Source: Dasypus novemcinctus
Lineage: Eukaryota; Chordata; Mammalia; Cingulata; Dasypodidae
DNA length: 64,000 bases
Reading direction: 5' to 3'
Assembly (NCBI RefSeq): GCF_030445035.2
Contig: NC_080676.1
Span: forward strand, 16,654,940-16,718,939
This document shows positions 40,557-53,021 of this stretch, one piece after another. A program made the position numbers and the translations under genes. Positions within the stretch are counted from its first letter, which is position 1; every line of letters begins with the position of its first letter. The notes under the pieces are model-generated. The model saw nothing but the letters and a program-made list of their open reading frames with translations. It was not told where the DNA came from and did not search any database.

Positions 40557-41351
40557 TTTTTTTTTTTATTTTTAAGATTTATTTATTCCCCCCACCCCCC
40601 GTTGTCTGTTCTCTGTGTCTATTTGCTGTGTCTTCTTTTTTTTAAAAAAAGATTTATTTATTTATTTAATTTCCCCCCCTCCCCTGGTTGTCTGTTCTTG
40701 GTGTCTGTTTGCTGCGTCTTGTTTCTTTGTCCGCTTCTGTTGTCGTCAGCGGCACGGGAAGTGTGTGCGGCGCCATTCCTGGACAGGCTGCACTTTCTTT
40801 TCACGCTGGGCGGCTCTCCTCACGGGCGTACTCCTTGCGCGTGGGGCTCCCCTACGCGGGGGACACCCTTGCGTGGCAGGGCACTCCTTGCGCGCATCAG
40901 CACTGCGCATGGGCCAGCTCCACACGGGTCGAGGAGGCCCGGGGTTTGAACCGCGGACCTCCCATGTGGTAGAAGGATGCCCTAACCACTGGGCCAAAGT
41001 CCGTTTCCCTGCTGTGTCTTCTTTGTCCACTTCTGTTGTTGTCACCGGCACGGGGAATCTGTGTTTCTTTTTGTTGCGTCATCTTGTTGCGTCTGCTCTC
41101 TGCGTGTGTGGCACCATTCCTGGGCAGGCTGCACTTTCTTTGGCGCTGGGCGGCTCTCCTTATGGGGCACACTCATTGCGCGTGGGGCTCCCCTACGCGG
41201 GGGACACCCCTGCGTGGCACAGCACTCCTTGCGCGCATCGGCACTGCGCATGGGCCAGCTCCACACGGGTCGAGGAGGCCCAGGGTTTGAACTGTGGACC
41301 TTCCATGTGGTAGACGGATGCCCTAACCACTGGGCCAAGTCCACCGCCCCC
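40557..41351 (-). mobile_element. DAS-like SINE (outer copy) carrying a second SINE inside it
   Basis: The minus-strand tRNA head (GGACTTGGCCCAGTGGTTAGGG type) is at the right end and the poly(A) tail (T run on the plus strand) at the left. The outer copy is flanked by a perfect 12-bp duplication ATTCTAGATTCT (40545-40556 and 41352-41363). Its body is broken at 40638 by the inner copy and resumes at about 41010. Confidence 0.9.
40639..41009 (-). mobile_element. DAS-like SINE (inner copy)
   Basis: A complete second copy in the same orientation, flanked by the 15-bp duplication TGCTGTGTCTTCTTT (40624-40638 and 41010-41024), which is itself outer-SINE sequence. It has a poly(A) tail, a central repeat-rich body and a tRNA head with a B box (GGTTTGAACCGC on the plus strand near 40943). 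It must be younger than the outer copy. Confidence 0.9.
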
Positions 41352-42469
41352 ATTCTAGATTCTGATTCTATGAATTCGTTTATTCTAATTGTTTCAAATC
41401 AGTGAGATCATACAATATTTGTCCTTTTGTGTCTGGCTTATTTTAGTAAATATGATGTCTTTAAGGTTCATCCACTTTATTGTATGCATTAGGACTTCAT
41501 TCTTCTTAATGGCTGAATGATATTCCAGTGTATGTATACACCACATTTGATTTATCTATTCATCCATTGATGGGCACTTGGGTTGCTTCCATCTTTTGGC
41601 AATTATGAATAATGCTGCTATGAACATCGGTATGCAAATATCTATTCAAGTCCCTGCTTTCAATTCTTTTTAGTATATACGTAGTAGGGAGATTGCCAAT
41701 TGGTCAATTGGTAGTTCTATACTTAGCTCTCTGAGGAACCACCAACTTCTTCCATAGTGACTACACCATTTTACATGTCACCAGCAATAAATGAATTTTC
41801 CTGTTTCTTTGCATCCTTTCCAATGCTTGTTATTTTCCATTTTAAAAAATAGTAGCTATTCTGATGGGGTTGAAATGATATCTCCTTGTGGTTTTGATTT
41901 GCATTTCCCTGATAGCTACTGAAGTTGAACATTTTTCAAGTGCTTTCTGACCATTAATGTATCTTCTTTGGAGAGATGTCTGTTCAAATCTTTGGCCCAT
42001 TTTCAAATTAGGTTGTTTGTCTTTTTGTTAAATTGGAGGATTTCTTTATGTATACTGGATATTAATCCCTTATCAGATATGTGATTTCAAAATATTTTCT
42101 CCCACTGTGTAGGTTGTCTTTTTACTTTCATGATTAACTCCTTTGAGGAACAAAAGGTTTTTACTTTTATGAGGTCTCATTTATCTATTTTTTCTTTTGT
42201 TGCTTGTGCTTTGAATATAGATTCTAAGAAACCATTACCTAACACAAGATCCTGACTATGTGTCCCTATATTTTCTTCTAGGAGTTTTATAGCTCTGCGT
42301 CTTATATTTAAGTCTTTGATCCATTTTAAGCTAATTTTTGTATAAGGTATGAGATGGAGGTCCCCCTTCATTCTTTTGTTTTTGGATATCCAGTTTCCCC
42401 AGCACCACTTGTTGAAGAGACTATTCTTCCCAATTGAGTGTACTTGGAAGCCTTGTCAAAAATCAGTTG

Positions 42470-42863
42470 GGGGAAGTGGACTTGGCCCAGTGGTTAGGGC
42501 GTCTGCCTACCACATGGGGGGTCCATGGTTCAAACCCCGGGCCTCCTTGACCTGTGTGGAGCTGGCCCACATGCAGTGCTGATGCGTGCAATGAGTGCCG
42601 TGCCACGCAGGGGTGTCCCCTGCAGAGGGGAGCCCCCTGCGCAAGGAGTGCGACCCGTAAGGAGAGCCGCCCAGCGCGAAAGAAAGTGCAGCCTGCCCAG
42701 GAATGGTGCCATACATGCGGAGAGTTGACGTAGCAGGATGATGCAACAGAAAGAAACACAGATTCCCATGCCGCTGACAACAACAGAAGCAGACAAAGAA
42801 GAACGTGCAGCAAATAGATACAGAGAACAGACAACTGGGACACGGAATAGACAGAAATAAAAA
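42470..42863 (+). mobile_element. DAS-like SINE, plus orientation
   Basis: This copy reads from a tRNA-like head with A box TGGCCCAGTGG (42483-42493) and B box GGTTCAAACCC (42527-42537) to a poly(A) tail ending near 42863. A 12-bp duplication with one mismatch, AAAAATCAGTTG/AAAAATCAATTG, flanks it (42458-42469 and 42864-42875). It is inserted in the antisense L1 ORF2. Confidence 0.9.
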
Positions 42864-43417
42864 AAAAATCAATTGGCTATAGATGTGAGGGTCTGTTTCT
42901 GAACTTTCAATTTGATTCCATTTGTCTATATATCTATCCTTGTGCCAGTCCTATGCAATTTTGACTGTGGTAGCTTGGTTATATGCTTTATAGTCAGGAA
43001 GTGTATGTCCTCCAACTTTGTTCTTCATTTTCAAGATGTTTTTTTTGACTACTTGGGATCCCTTACCTCCAAATACATTTGGATAGTTGGCTTTTCCATT
43101 TCTGCAGAGTAGGCTTTTGGAATTTTGATTGTGATTGAATTGACTCTGTAAATCATTTTACTCAGAATTGACATTTTAATGATACTTACTCTCCCAATCC
43201 ATGAACACAGAATGTCCTTACAGTTCTTTAGGTCTTCTTGATTTCTTTTAGCAATGTTTTATAGTTTTCTGTGACAAGTCTTTTACATTCTTGGTTAAAT
43301 TTATTCCTAGATATTTGATTCTTTCAGTTGTTATTGTAAATGGAATTTTTTTCTTAATATTTTCCCAAATATCTCTTTGCTGCTAGTGTATAGAAACATT
43401 ACTGAGTTTTTCATGTT

Positions 43418-43602
43418 ATTTTATTTTATTTTATTTTATTTTTTTTATTGACTTTGTAATAATATTACATTAAAAAATATATATGTGAGGTCCCATTCAA
43501 CCCCACCCCCCCACCCCCCCTCTCCCCCCCACAACAACACTCGTTCCCATCATCATGACACATCCATTGGATTTGGTAAGTACATCTTTGGGCACCTCTG
43601 CA
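43418..43602 (-). mobile_element. 5'-truncated young L1 3' end nested in the older L1
   Basis: A TTTTA/T-rich tail at the left and antisense L1 3' UTR sequence (GTGAGGTCCCATTCAACCCC followed by C/A-rich DNA and CATCATCATGACACATCC) are flanked by a perfect 14-bp duplication GAGTTTTTCATGTT (43404-43417 and 43603-43616). The same 3' UTR type recurs at 47725-48079 and 57541-57930. Confidence 0.85.
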
Positions 43603-46270
43603 GAGTTTTTCATGTTGATCTCATACCCTGGCACCTTGCTGAATTTGTTCATAGCAACTTTGTTGTAGATTTTTTGGTATTTTTTGTATATAGGATCTTG
43701 TCATCTGCAAATAGTGAAAATTTTACTTCTTCCTATCCAATTTGGATGTGTTTTATTTCTAGTTCTTGCCCAGCTGCTCTGGCTAAAATTTCAGCACAAT
43801 GTTGAATAACTGTGGTGACAGTGGTCATCCTTGTCTTGTTCCAGATCTTGGAACACTTTTCAGTCTTTCACCACTGTGTATGATGTTAGATGTGATGAGC
43901 TGTCATACATGCTCTTTATCATGTTGAGGAAGTTTCCTTCTATTCCTCCTTTTTTGAAGTGTTTTTTAAAAATCAAGAGCAGTTGCATCAGTTGAGATTA
44001 TCATTTGATTTTTTCTTCTTCATTCTGTTAATGTGGTATATTATAATACATTAATTGATTTTCCTTTGTTGAACCACCCTTGCATACTTGGGATAAAATC
44101 AACTTGATTGTGGTGTATAATTCTTTTAATGTGTTGTTGGATTTGATTTGAAGGTACTTTATTGAGGACTTTCACATATATTCATAAGAGAAATTGGTGT
44201 ATAATATTTTCTTGTAATATCTTTAACTGGCTTTGGCATTAGGGTGATTTCCGTCTCATGATTGAGTTAGTTAGTGGCCCTCCTTTCCAATTTTTTGGAG
44301 GGATTTGAGCAGAATTGGTATTCATTCTTTTTGGCATGATTGGTAGAATTAATCTGTGAAGACATCTGGTCCTGGACTTTTCTTTGTTGGGAGGTTTTCG
44401 ATGACTAATTCAATCTCTTGTAATTCGTCTGTTGAGATATTCTACTCTTCTAGAATTAGTGTAGGTTGTTCATGTGTTTCTAGAAATTTATCCACTTCAT
44501 CTAGGTTGTCTAATTTTTTGGCATGCAGTTGTTTATATTATCATCTTATGATACCTTTTATTTCTGTGGGCCTAGTAGTAATGTCCCACCTCTCATTTCT
44601 GATTTTATTTATTTATGCCTTCTTTCTCTTTTTCTTTGTCAGTCTAAGGGTTTGTCAATTTAATCAATCTTTTCAAAGAACCAACTTTTGCTTTTGTTAA
44701 TGTTCTTTTTTATAATGATTTTTATTCTCAATTTCATTTATTTCTGTTTAATCTTTATATCTTTCCTTCTGTTTGCACTAGGTTTATTTTGCTGTTCTTT
44801 TTCTAGTTCCTCCAGGGGTGCAGTTAGTGCTTTGATTTTAGCTTTTTCTTCTTTTTAAATATTAGCATTGAGGGTATAAATTTCTTCTCAGTACTTACTT
44901 TGCTGCATCACATAAGTTTTGTTATGTTGTGTTCTCATTTTCATTTGTCTCAAGATATTTACTGATTTCTCTGGCAATTTATTCTTTGACCCACTGGTTA
45001 TTTAATAGGGTATTATATAACCTATTAAATCTATGTTTTTATATTTGTGGATTTTCTAGTGCTCCACCTGTTGTTGATTTCCAACTTCAATCCATTACGG
45101 TCAGAGAAGATGCTTTGTGTAATTTCAATCTTTTTAACTATATAGAGCATTGTTTTGGGCCCCACATGTGATATATTCTGGAAATGATCCGTGTGCCCTT
45201 GAGAGGAATGTATATTCTGCTGTTTGGGGGTACAGTGTTCTGTATGTATCTCTTACATCTAGTTCATTTACCAATTTTTTCAAGTTCTCTGTTTCTTTAT
45301 CGATCTTCTGTCTTGACGTTTTATCTGTTGATGAGAGTGGTGTATTGAAGTCTCAAACTATGATTGTACAGGTGTCTATTCTCCCTTCAGTTTTGCCAGT
45401 GTTTGCCTCATGAATTTTGGAGCATAAATATTGAGTTAGGTGTATAAATATTTATGACAGTTTTTTCTTCTTGGTGAATTGGCTTTTATTAATATATAGT
45501 GTCAGTCTTTGTCTCTTGTAACAGCTTTTCACTTACTGTCTATTTAATATGATATTAGTGTACCTACCTAGCATTTTTTGGTTACTATTTGCACAGAATA
45601 TCTTTTTCCACCCTTGCTCTTTCAGCTTTTTGTGTCTTTATGTTTAAGGTGAGTCTCTTGTAAACAATGTGAATTAGATCATGCTTTTAAAAAAAAAATC
45701 CATTCTGCCAGTCTGTGTCTTTTGATTGGGGAGTTTAATCCGTTAACACTCAGTGTTATTACTGTAAGGACAGTGCTGACTTCAGCCATTTGGCTTTTGT
45801 TTTTCGATGTCATATCTTTTGTGCATCCATTTTCTGTTATTGTAATCTCCTGTTCTCTTACTCATTCTTTTGTGATGTATCTGATACAGTTTTCATTTTT
45901 TCTGTATAATTTAGGAATACTTCCTTCGTGGTTACCCTGAGCTTTGTATTATATGACCTACATCTATAACCTGATTCAATACCAACTTAGCTTCAAAGGC
46001 GACCATGTTCTCTGCTCCTCTGTCCCTCCATTTCCCCTCTGTATGAAGTTTTTGTCCCCCATTACCTGTTTATGTTTTGCTTATCTATTATCAGGAAATA
46101 TGACTTTTTCCTGTCCAATTGTTCCCCCAGAGTTCTAAGCAAGTGAAATTTATCCTTTTATTATTAATAGTTGATTCTGAAGGGACACTTTTCCAGGGGA
46201 TGTTTTACATCACTGTGCTGATGACAGTACTCCTTTCTCATACGTCTTTAATAAAAGCAATGGATTCAGT

Positions 46271-47084
46271 GACTATGCACATTTTTTTGAAGTTAATTGT
46301 CTTGTATTTAATTTAAAAAATGTTAGGATATTGTCTCAGTTTATACTATGTGGAAGATGTTGTATATTTGTATTAAGGCTCTAAAATTTCAGGAAATATA
46401 ATCCTATTTAAGTTAGTTCAAGTTAATATGCATTTAATCAAAGGAAAGAGTATGGACAGGAGACAGAATATAGTTTTTACATGTGATGGCTTTGAAAAGT
46501 AGGCGCTACATGCATCTCTTTCTCCCCACATCTCCTCCATCTAGTTGCCTGTTTCTCCTTTCACAGAAGCTTCCTTTTCCTCATTCTTGGTTCCTTTGTC
46601 TCTCCATAAATTCTTTTTACACGTGTAAAAAGTTAACATGGCACTCATCTGGTTTCAAAGTCCACATGGCCTACAGTTCCAGTCCTCTCAATTCTCTCAC
46701 TGACTTCATCTCTCATAACCCCATTTTAAATTCCTGTAGAGAAAATCTTACTTTCCAGATTGAATTAGATGGATACCCTGGTCTAATCAGGAATAGCTGG
46801 AGGAAGGCAGCAGGAGCTGGGCGACCAGGAGATAGGACTTATTGTATTTGCTTGTAGTACATTAATAACATTATCCATTATATGAAAATAATTAATGACT
46901 ATTACATTTAAAAAATTAAAAAAGCACCTATAAGGATAAAGCACCATCTTGATTGCCTCCTCCCCCCACCAGTCGTGACTCCCTCACCCTCTCCCTATTT
47001 ACCCTTAGAGCTGAACTTAATTTGGAGATACACGCAAACACACACGCATGCCAGAGAAAAGAAATAGTATGATGCAAATTCATT
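46271..47084. other. Unclassified intergenic sequence
   Basis: AT-rich sequence with a 124-codon open frame (46483-46857) that shows no family signature. No repeat is confidently recognised. Confidence 0.4.
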
Positions 47085-48700
47085 TAACTATTTAATAGAT
47101 GTTAATTGCATGTCCTGGGGATTCAGGATCAAACAAAACGGATAGAAATTCTTGCTCTTATGGAGCTCACATTCTAGAGAATGTAGACAGAGGGAAAAAA
47201 GTACATTGTATAGTATCTGGGGAAATCATAAGTGCTATGTAGAAAAATAAATTACAAAAAATAAGTAGGAAATTGTTAAAATGGCCAGAGGGAAAAAAAA
47301 ATGGCCAGATAATAGCTCACTGTGTAGGTGACATTTGAGCCAAAATTTGTACGAGAGGACCTAGAGAAAGAGTATTACAGGCAGAGGGAACAGTGAGTGA
47401 CCTGCATGTTCAAGGAACACCAAGGAGTCCATGAACGAGGGGTAGACACATAGTGGAGGTCAGCATGATGAAGGGATGGCAGCAGTGTAGGGCGAAGGAG
47501 GTGAGGACTGATCCCTGAAGTTCTTGTTAAGAATTTTAAGGCCTTTGGGTTTTTTCTGAGTGAGGTAGAAGACACTGGAAGGACTTGAGCAAAGTAAATT
47601 GATCTGACTTTCATTTTAAATGGTTCCCTTTGCTGCTGTGTGGAGAATAGATTGAAGGGGTTTTACAGATGTAAGGAGCCTAGAAAAATGAGATGATGGT
47701 AACTTGTACAAAGAAGTAGCAGAATTATAGTGTATTTGTAGTTTATACTCTCCCACAGTCCATTCAGTGGGTTATGGCAGGATATATAATGTCCTGCATC
47801 TGTCCCTGCAGTGTCATTCAGGACAACTCCAAGTCCCGAAAATGCCCAAATATCAGACTATAATCCATGCAGTGTAGCAGTGCTCCAAAATGTATTCACC
47901 AGTGTAGCAATGAATGCTACACTGATGAAAGAGGTTGGGAGGAATGGGGGGTGGGATATATGGAAATCTTTTATATTTTTTAATGTAACATTTTGTGTGA
48001 TCTATGTATCTTAAAAAAAGACAATAAAAATTGCTAAAAATATAAAAAATAAAATAAAATTAATTTTGTCGGAAAAAAAAAAGAAGTAGCAGAAAAGGTG
48101 ACGAGCAGTAAAGATTCTCAATCGATTCTGGAGGTAAAACCAAGAGAGATTTCTTATGGATTAGAGGTATGTTATGGGAGAAATAGAGAAGTGAAGGTTA
48201 ACACCAAATTTTTGGCCTTGAACACCCAGAAGAATGGTGTTTTTATTAACTGAGGTAGGGAAGATATAAAAGGGGAGGATTTTGGAAGTGTGTATGGAAA
48301 AATCAGGAACTCAGTTTTAGGGAATGTTAAGGACATTTGTGTGGCATGGTTGAGCAGGCAGTTGGATTTATGAGCTGTTAGCATGTTGATACTATTTAAA
48401 ACCTTGAGACTGAGACCACCAAGAAAGGAAGGTAGAGCTAGAAGAGAAGAGATGTAATAACTGAGTCGTGGGGCACTCCAACATTTAGAGGTCATGGAGA
48501 TTCAGAGGACCCAGCAAAGGAGACTGAGAAGCAGAAAGTGAGGAAGGAGGAAATCTAGGACAGGGTAGTGTGTGGGAAGCCATAAGAAGAAAATGTTTCA
48601 GTATGGACAGAATGATCAGCTATGCTAAATGCTGATGACAGGCCAAGTCAGACAGGGACAGAGAACTGATCCCTTTTTGGTAACAGTGACCTTTACATGA
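47085..48700 (-). mobile_element. L2 LINE (antisense), interrupted by an L1 fragment
   Basis: The minus strand carries L2 ORF2 C-terminal sequence. Around 48172-48420 the frame reads SLTFPKTEFLIFP and later AKNLVLTF, matching the L2 LTFPKTELLIFP and AKNLGVIL motifs. The left portion (47090-47400) is the 3' part, with TCTTATGGAGCTCACATTCTAG on the plus strand. The L1 copy at 47725-48079 splits it. Stops and indels show it is dead. Confidence 0.75.
47725..48079 (+). mobile_element. L1 3' end with 5' inversion (twin priming)
   Basis: The insert is flanked by a perfect 15-bp duplication AAAGAAGTAGCAGAA (47710-47724 and 48080-48094) and ends in an A-rich tail at the right. From about 47858 it reads L1 3' UTR in sense. 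The left 130 bp (CTCTCCCACAGTCCATTCAG onward) read the antisense of the adjoining 3' UTR segment, in the same orientation as the antisense copy at 57700-57800. That is the signature of twin-primed L1 integration. Confidence 0.8.
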
Positions 48701-50220
48701 TCCTTTTTTAAGTGATGATGATGAATGTCTCCTTGGAGTGTTTCTAAGGAGATAATAGGAGGAGAGGAAATGGAGATAGTGAGATTGTAGGATGAAAAAA
48801 ATGTTATTATGAATTCTGCAACTGTTTTTCACCAGACAGTATGTACTAGGGGATTCATATTGTTTTACGTAGCTCTAGTTCATTTCTCTTAATCATTGTA
48901 TAATTTTTCATTATGTGACTGATGACAAAATATTTGGGATGATTGTATAAATAAGTCTTAACTCTTGTGTTTTAGTACCAAGATTTTAAAAACCTATGCT
49001 GAAGCACCAACATAGGTGTAATTATCAGTGGAAATCCAGGGATAGAAGAGAATCAAGCATTTTGAATGGTGTTCTATGGGGACAAGTGTAGACATCAGCC
49101 TTGCTGCAGTGGGAATGTCATGATGGAAACCAGTAGGAAATAAAGTGCTCCAAAATGGCCTTTTTGAATCCTCTTTTTTCCTGGATTATGAAAAACACTA
49201 TACAGTTTTTGTCTCACAAGAGAAACCAGTTTATGATCCAGATACCTTTGGCCAGGAATATATATTTTTTCCAAAGCACAAAGTCCCTATTTTGAAACCA
49301 CCTATAGCTCTTAATTTCCTTTGTGCTAAAAGTGAAGGTTTTTGTTTAGTTGTGTCCAGGATGAGCATCCCTGTTTCCATGAGCTTTTTTCTCCAGTCTC
49401 AAAACTCATCTTATTTTGGAATGTTTTGTAGCTGGAAACTCCTTTTTAGTTCCAAACTCACTCTTATAAAGACAGGACATGCCTCTCCCCACCCTCCCAC
49501 ACGGCACAGCTGCTTATGAGGCTTGTAATTAATGAAGATTTGCTAACAATTGTACATCCAATGACGTTGTGGGCTTGTTGAAAGAGCAGGGGGCAGCAGT
49601 CATTGGGCTGTGCATTTTGCTTTTGTGCTGTAGATTGGCTATTGTCCTTTTAAGTAAGGGGATTTTAGAGAGCCCTACTTGAATAGTTCAAGCTATATTA
49701 CCATGAGAATTATCAAATGAACTTAACAGTAGAGAAGTTCTTTTTTAGATTGATCTACTGCATAGAATTAACTTCTGTTAGGTTGAATTTAAGAGTAATA
49801 GTACAAAAAATAAAAATAAAACACACACCGATTAATAGTATGATATCACCTACAAATCTTTAGAAATTTCTAGACCCTTTTTCTGGGCTTGTTGATTTTG
49901 ATCTCCAATTGTCTGTAAATGATAGCTTCTGCAGTCAACTTCGCTTCCACTGCTTCAATGCTGAGAGCTTAAACTAAAGTTGAGGTTGAAAACTCAGATG
50001 CCTGTAGAAGCCCAGGAAGGAGCATAAGCAAAGCAGCCTACCATCGGGAATCGCTGGAGAGAGGTGAGCACCGGAGTAGACTGGTGAGAGAACGCTTTGC
50101 TCCTGTCAAGTGCTGCTGTGTGAGAATGATGTCCACCTCGCGTTAACGTTCCTCCAATTCTCCAAATCCACCCTTAAAATCTGGATTTTAAGGTGCCATT
50201 TTTTCAGCTTGGAATGGTTG
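48701..50220. other. Unclassified intergenic sequence
   Basis: No gene is recognised. The longest open frame (49145-49519, 124 codons) has no known family features and no splice or promoter context. Repeats may be present but are too diverged to name. Confidence 0.4.
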
Positions 50221-50221
50221 A

Positions 50222-50695
50222 CAACTTTTTTAGTTTCCTAGGCTGCTCAAGCAAATACCGCAAAACGGGTCAGGTTAAACAATGGGAATTTATTTGCTCC
50301 CAGTTTGAGGCTGGGGAAAAGTCCAAATAAAGGTATTATCAAGGTGACACTTTCTTTCTGCTGATGATCTTTGGTCCTTTGCTTGCCACATGGCAATGCA
50401 CATGGTAGCCTCTCAGGGCCTCTCCATTCTTTTCTGGGTCCCACTGAATTTCAGCTTACTGCTTCTGTGCTTTCTCTCACTCTCTCTGTCTTAATTATAC
50501 TCTTCTTATAAAGGACTCCAGTAAGAGGATTCTGACCTATCCTGACTGAGGTGGGCATGCCTTACCTGAGGTAGCCTCATCAAAAGGTCCTACTTACAAT
50601 GGGTTCACACCCACAGGAATGGATTAAATTTAAGAACATGCTTTTTCTGGGGTATTTACAACTTCAAACCACCATAGCAACTAGGTAAAGTTTTG
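50222..50695. mobile_element. Unnamed interspersed repeat (TAGTTTCCTAGGCTGC type)
   Basis: The segment from TTTTTTAGTTTCCTAGGCTGC through GGAATTTATTTGCTC, AAAGGTCCTACTTACAATGGG and ACTTCAAACCACCATAGC follows a layout I remember as a common mammalian repeat consensus. I cannot name the family or confirm its ends. Confidence 0.5.
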
Positions 50696-51164
50696 ACAAA
50701 AGCACTATATGGCCCAACACATTGGAGGCCAAGCAAATACATCAGCAGGTTCTATTTAAGCCCAGGTACTAGTCTGTAGCCTTTGGTCCAGAAAGAGCAG
50801 TGTTTAAGACAATGATTTGGGGCTATTTCTTCAGAGAGACTTGAAAACAAATGGTTGCTAATCATCTAAAATGTTCCCAGTTACAACTTGCTGTCCCCAT
50901 TTCCTTATGTTATAACAAATCTTAAATCACATTAGCTTGATGTTTGAAATCTGATGGTTCAAAGTACAGTGACTATACATTCTGAATTACCTAGGACAGT
51001 CCTGGCTTGGGTCAGCAGTGGTTAGAGTTATTAAAAGTAATTCCTTTCACTCTCTCCATGTACAAGTGTGGACAATGAATTGTAAGGACACCTTCATTAA
51101 ATCTCTCTTGTTCTTGCCCCACTGTCATTTCCTACTATCTTTTTATATGCTTTAAAAAAATCAT

Positions 51165-51940
51165 GGAGCACTTTAAACATATAAAAATGGGACAAAATAT
51201 TACATTAAAACACTATGTAGTTAGTCATCATCCAGGTTCATCAGCTATCAATTATCAACAAATGGCCAGTTATGTTTCTTCTGTACCCTCACCCATTCCC
51301 TACACCATATTATTATTATTATTTTTTAAAGATTTATTTATCTTTAAAAATTTATTTCTCTCCCCTTCCCCCCCACCCAACTGTCTGCTCTCTGTGTCCA
51401 TTCGCTGTGTGTTCTTCTGTGACCACTTCTATCCTTATCAGCTGCACCGGGAATCTATGTTTCTTTTTGTTGCGTCATCTTGTGTCAGCTCTCTGTGTGT
51501 GCCGTGCCATTCCTGGGCAGGTTGCACTTTCTTTCACGCTGGGCGGCTCTCCTTACGGGGAGCACTCCTTGCACGTGGGGCTCCCCTACACGGGGGACAC
51601 CCCTGCGTGGCAGGGCATCCATTGAATGCATCAGCACTGTGCATGGGCCAGCTCCACACGGGTCAAGGAGGCCTGAGTTTGAACTGTGGACCTCCTATGT
51701 GGTAGGTGGATGCCCTATCCAATGGGCCAAGTCCGCTTCCCTACTCCATATTATTTTGAAGAACATCCTAGATTCATTATAATTTCATCCATAATTTTGT
51801 ATGTCCTTTAAATCAATATTATCTATGTACTAGTCTTTAAATTTTAATCCACTTTGTTTCAAATCGTCCTTACTTTCCCATCTTAACTTCTTTTTAGTCT
51901 CTTTCTCACCCATGTTGTCTACCAGGACCCTGACTTTTCA
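51165..51940 (-). mobile_element. Old L1 3'-end fragment split by a SINE
   Basis: Antisense L1-like sequence (ATCATCCAGGTTCATCAGC, TTATCAACAAATGGCCAG, then after the SINE AAGAACATCCTAGATTC) is interrupted at 51315-51740 by a DAS-like SINE. It resembles the fragment at 34190-34400. Confidence 0.45.
51315..51740 (-). mobile_element. DAS-like SINE
   Basis: T-rich tail at the left, tRNA head at the right ending GGCCAAGTCCGCTTCC. It is flanked by a 15-bp duplication with one mismatch, CTACACCATATTATT/CTACTCCATATTATT (51300-51314 and 51741-51755). Confidence 0.88.
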
Positions 51941-53020
51941 CCCCTGAGCTAAAGTACTGACACTTTATTAGTGTTTCATGATGATGCAAGTGTCATCGAA
52001 TGTTGCTGCTTACAGTGATATCACATATTTGCATCTCAAAGTCCAACGAGAACATTGAACTTTATTTTTTCTAGTTCTTCAACTGTATCTCTTTTCAAAT
52101 CTTGGTTTACTTTGATTTGATATTTTTCTGTGAATTTATTTCTTCCCAGGTTCCAGTGCTGTAAAGGAAGGGTAGATCTCTATTATCTTTTGCAGACTAA
52201 CTCTGGGGCCCAATTCAAGGTTACTTGAACATTTTGGTGGAAAAATAGGTATGCTGGTAACTGTGTACTTAGGAAAACTTAGTGAGTTATAAATTAGTAT
52301 AGAGAGAGCAAGTGTGACTGTTAAAGTTTGATAACTTCATTAAGTACTCCAAATATTTTTATTATATCAGAGTTTTCTTCATAATCTAAATTTTTTGGAT
52401 TTACTGTCTATTGTTGTACATTATATAATACATTTTTATATAATTTGACAATACATATGATTGTTTCCTCAAGTGAATTTATTTTGTTAGTTTATATTTT
52501 ACCTCGTGGGAACCCAGAATGAAAGGTTTTATAATTTTACTCCTTTTCTGATTTCTTTTGTGTTTTCTTTATATTTTATTTTCTTGTTATCATTTTATTT
52601 AATAACTGATATTAAGAATTTCTCTTTTATTGTCTTACATTATTTTTTCTTTTCTTTACATGTTGGTAATCTCCATTTTCAGTCCCTCCCCCTTATTCAA
52701 TCTTCACATAGATCAAGTAGATAGGCATAGATTCATAGTGAGAACTAGACTTTATTCATTTTTAAAACCAACAAAAGGATTACATTTAGTCTTGATGAGC
52801 AGATCTCTCACAGATGATGTTGAAAGATACTGGAGAACAAAATCTCAATCTTTTATATCTCAGTGTCAATGTATCAACATAGAGTTTGAATATGGTAGAC
52901 TCTTCAATATTTGAGTCAAACTCTCAAATGTTTTGTATGTTATGTTTTAGTATTTTATAATTGATGAGCATTAATATAAAATTTTTTTAAAAATTCACAT
53001 GTGGATGTGGTACACATAGT
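51941..53020. other. Unclassified AT-rich intergenic sequence
   Basis: AT-rich, with short open frames only. No gene is seen. Confidence 0.4.
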
Positions 53021-53021
53021 T

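Larger units (their letters stand above)
39425..46270 (-). mobile_element. Long L1 LINE, antisense, with nested insertions
   Basis: The plus strand is the antisense of an old mammalian L1. The 3' UTR side is at the left (39425-40545). Antisense ORF2 follows at 41352-44900, with hallmarks such as CCATTGATGGGCACTTGGG, TTTGATTTGCATTTCCCTGAT and TTGTTGAAGAGACTATTCTT. The endonuclease-side part reaches about 46270 (for example TTGATTTCCAACTTCAATCC and GTGGTGTATTGAAGTCTC). All frames carry stops, so it is inactive. It is interrupted by a nested SINE pair (40557-41351), a plus-strand SINE (42470-42863) and a short younger L1 3' end (43418-43602). Motifs of the 3' end occur twice (39425-40130 and 40139-40545), suggesting an internal duplication or two overlapping L1 insertions. 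Confidence 0.8.

Noticed and set aside
40602-41353. Open frames of 80-230 codons around 41 kb with Cys/His/Gly-rich repeats
   Set aside because: They are translations of DAS-like SINE sequence; near-identical peptides recur at 42.5, 51.5 and 55.8 kb.
42470-42545. tRNA-like sequence with A and B boxes
   Set aside because: It is the head of a SINE with a long body and poly(A) tail, and no intact tRNA cloverleaf was established, so it is not called as a tRNA gene.
49145-49519. 124-codon open frame in the distal intergenic region
   Set aside because: No recognisable domain, promoter, splice context or poly(A) signal. Length is compatible with chance in this much sequence.
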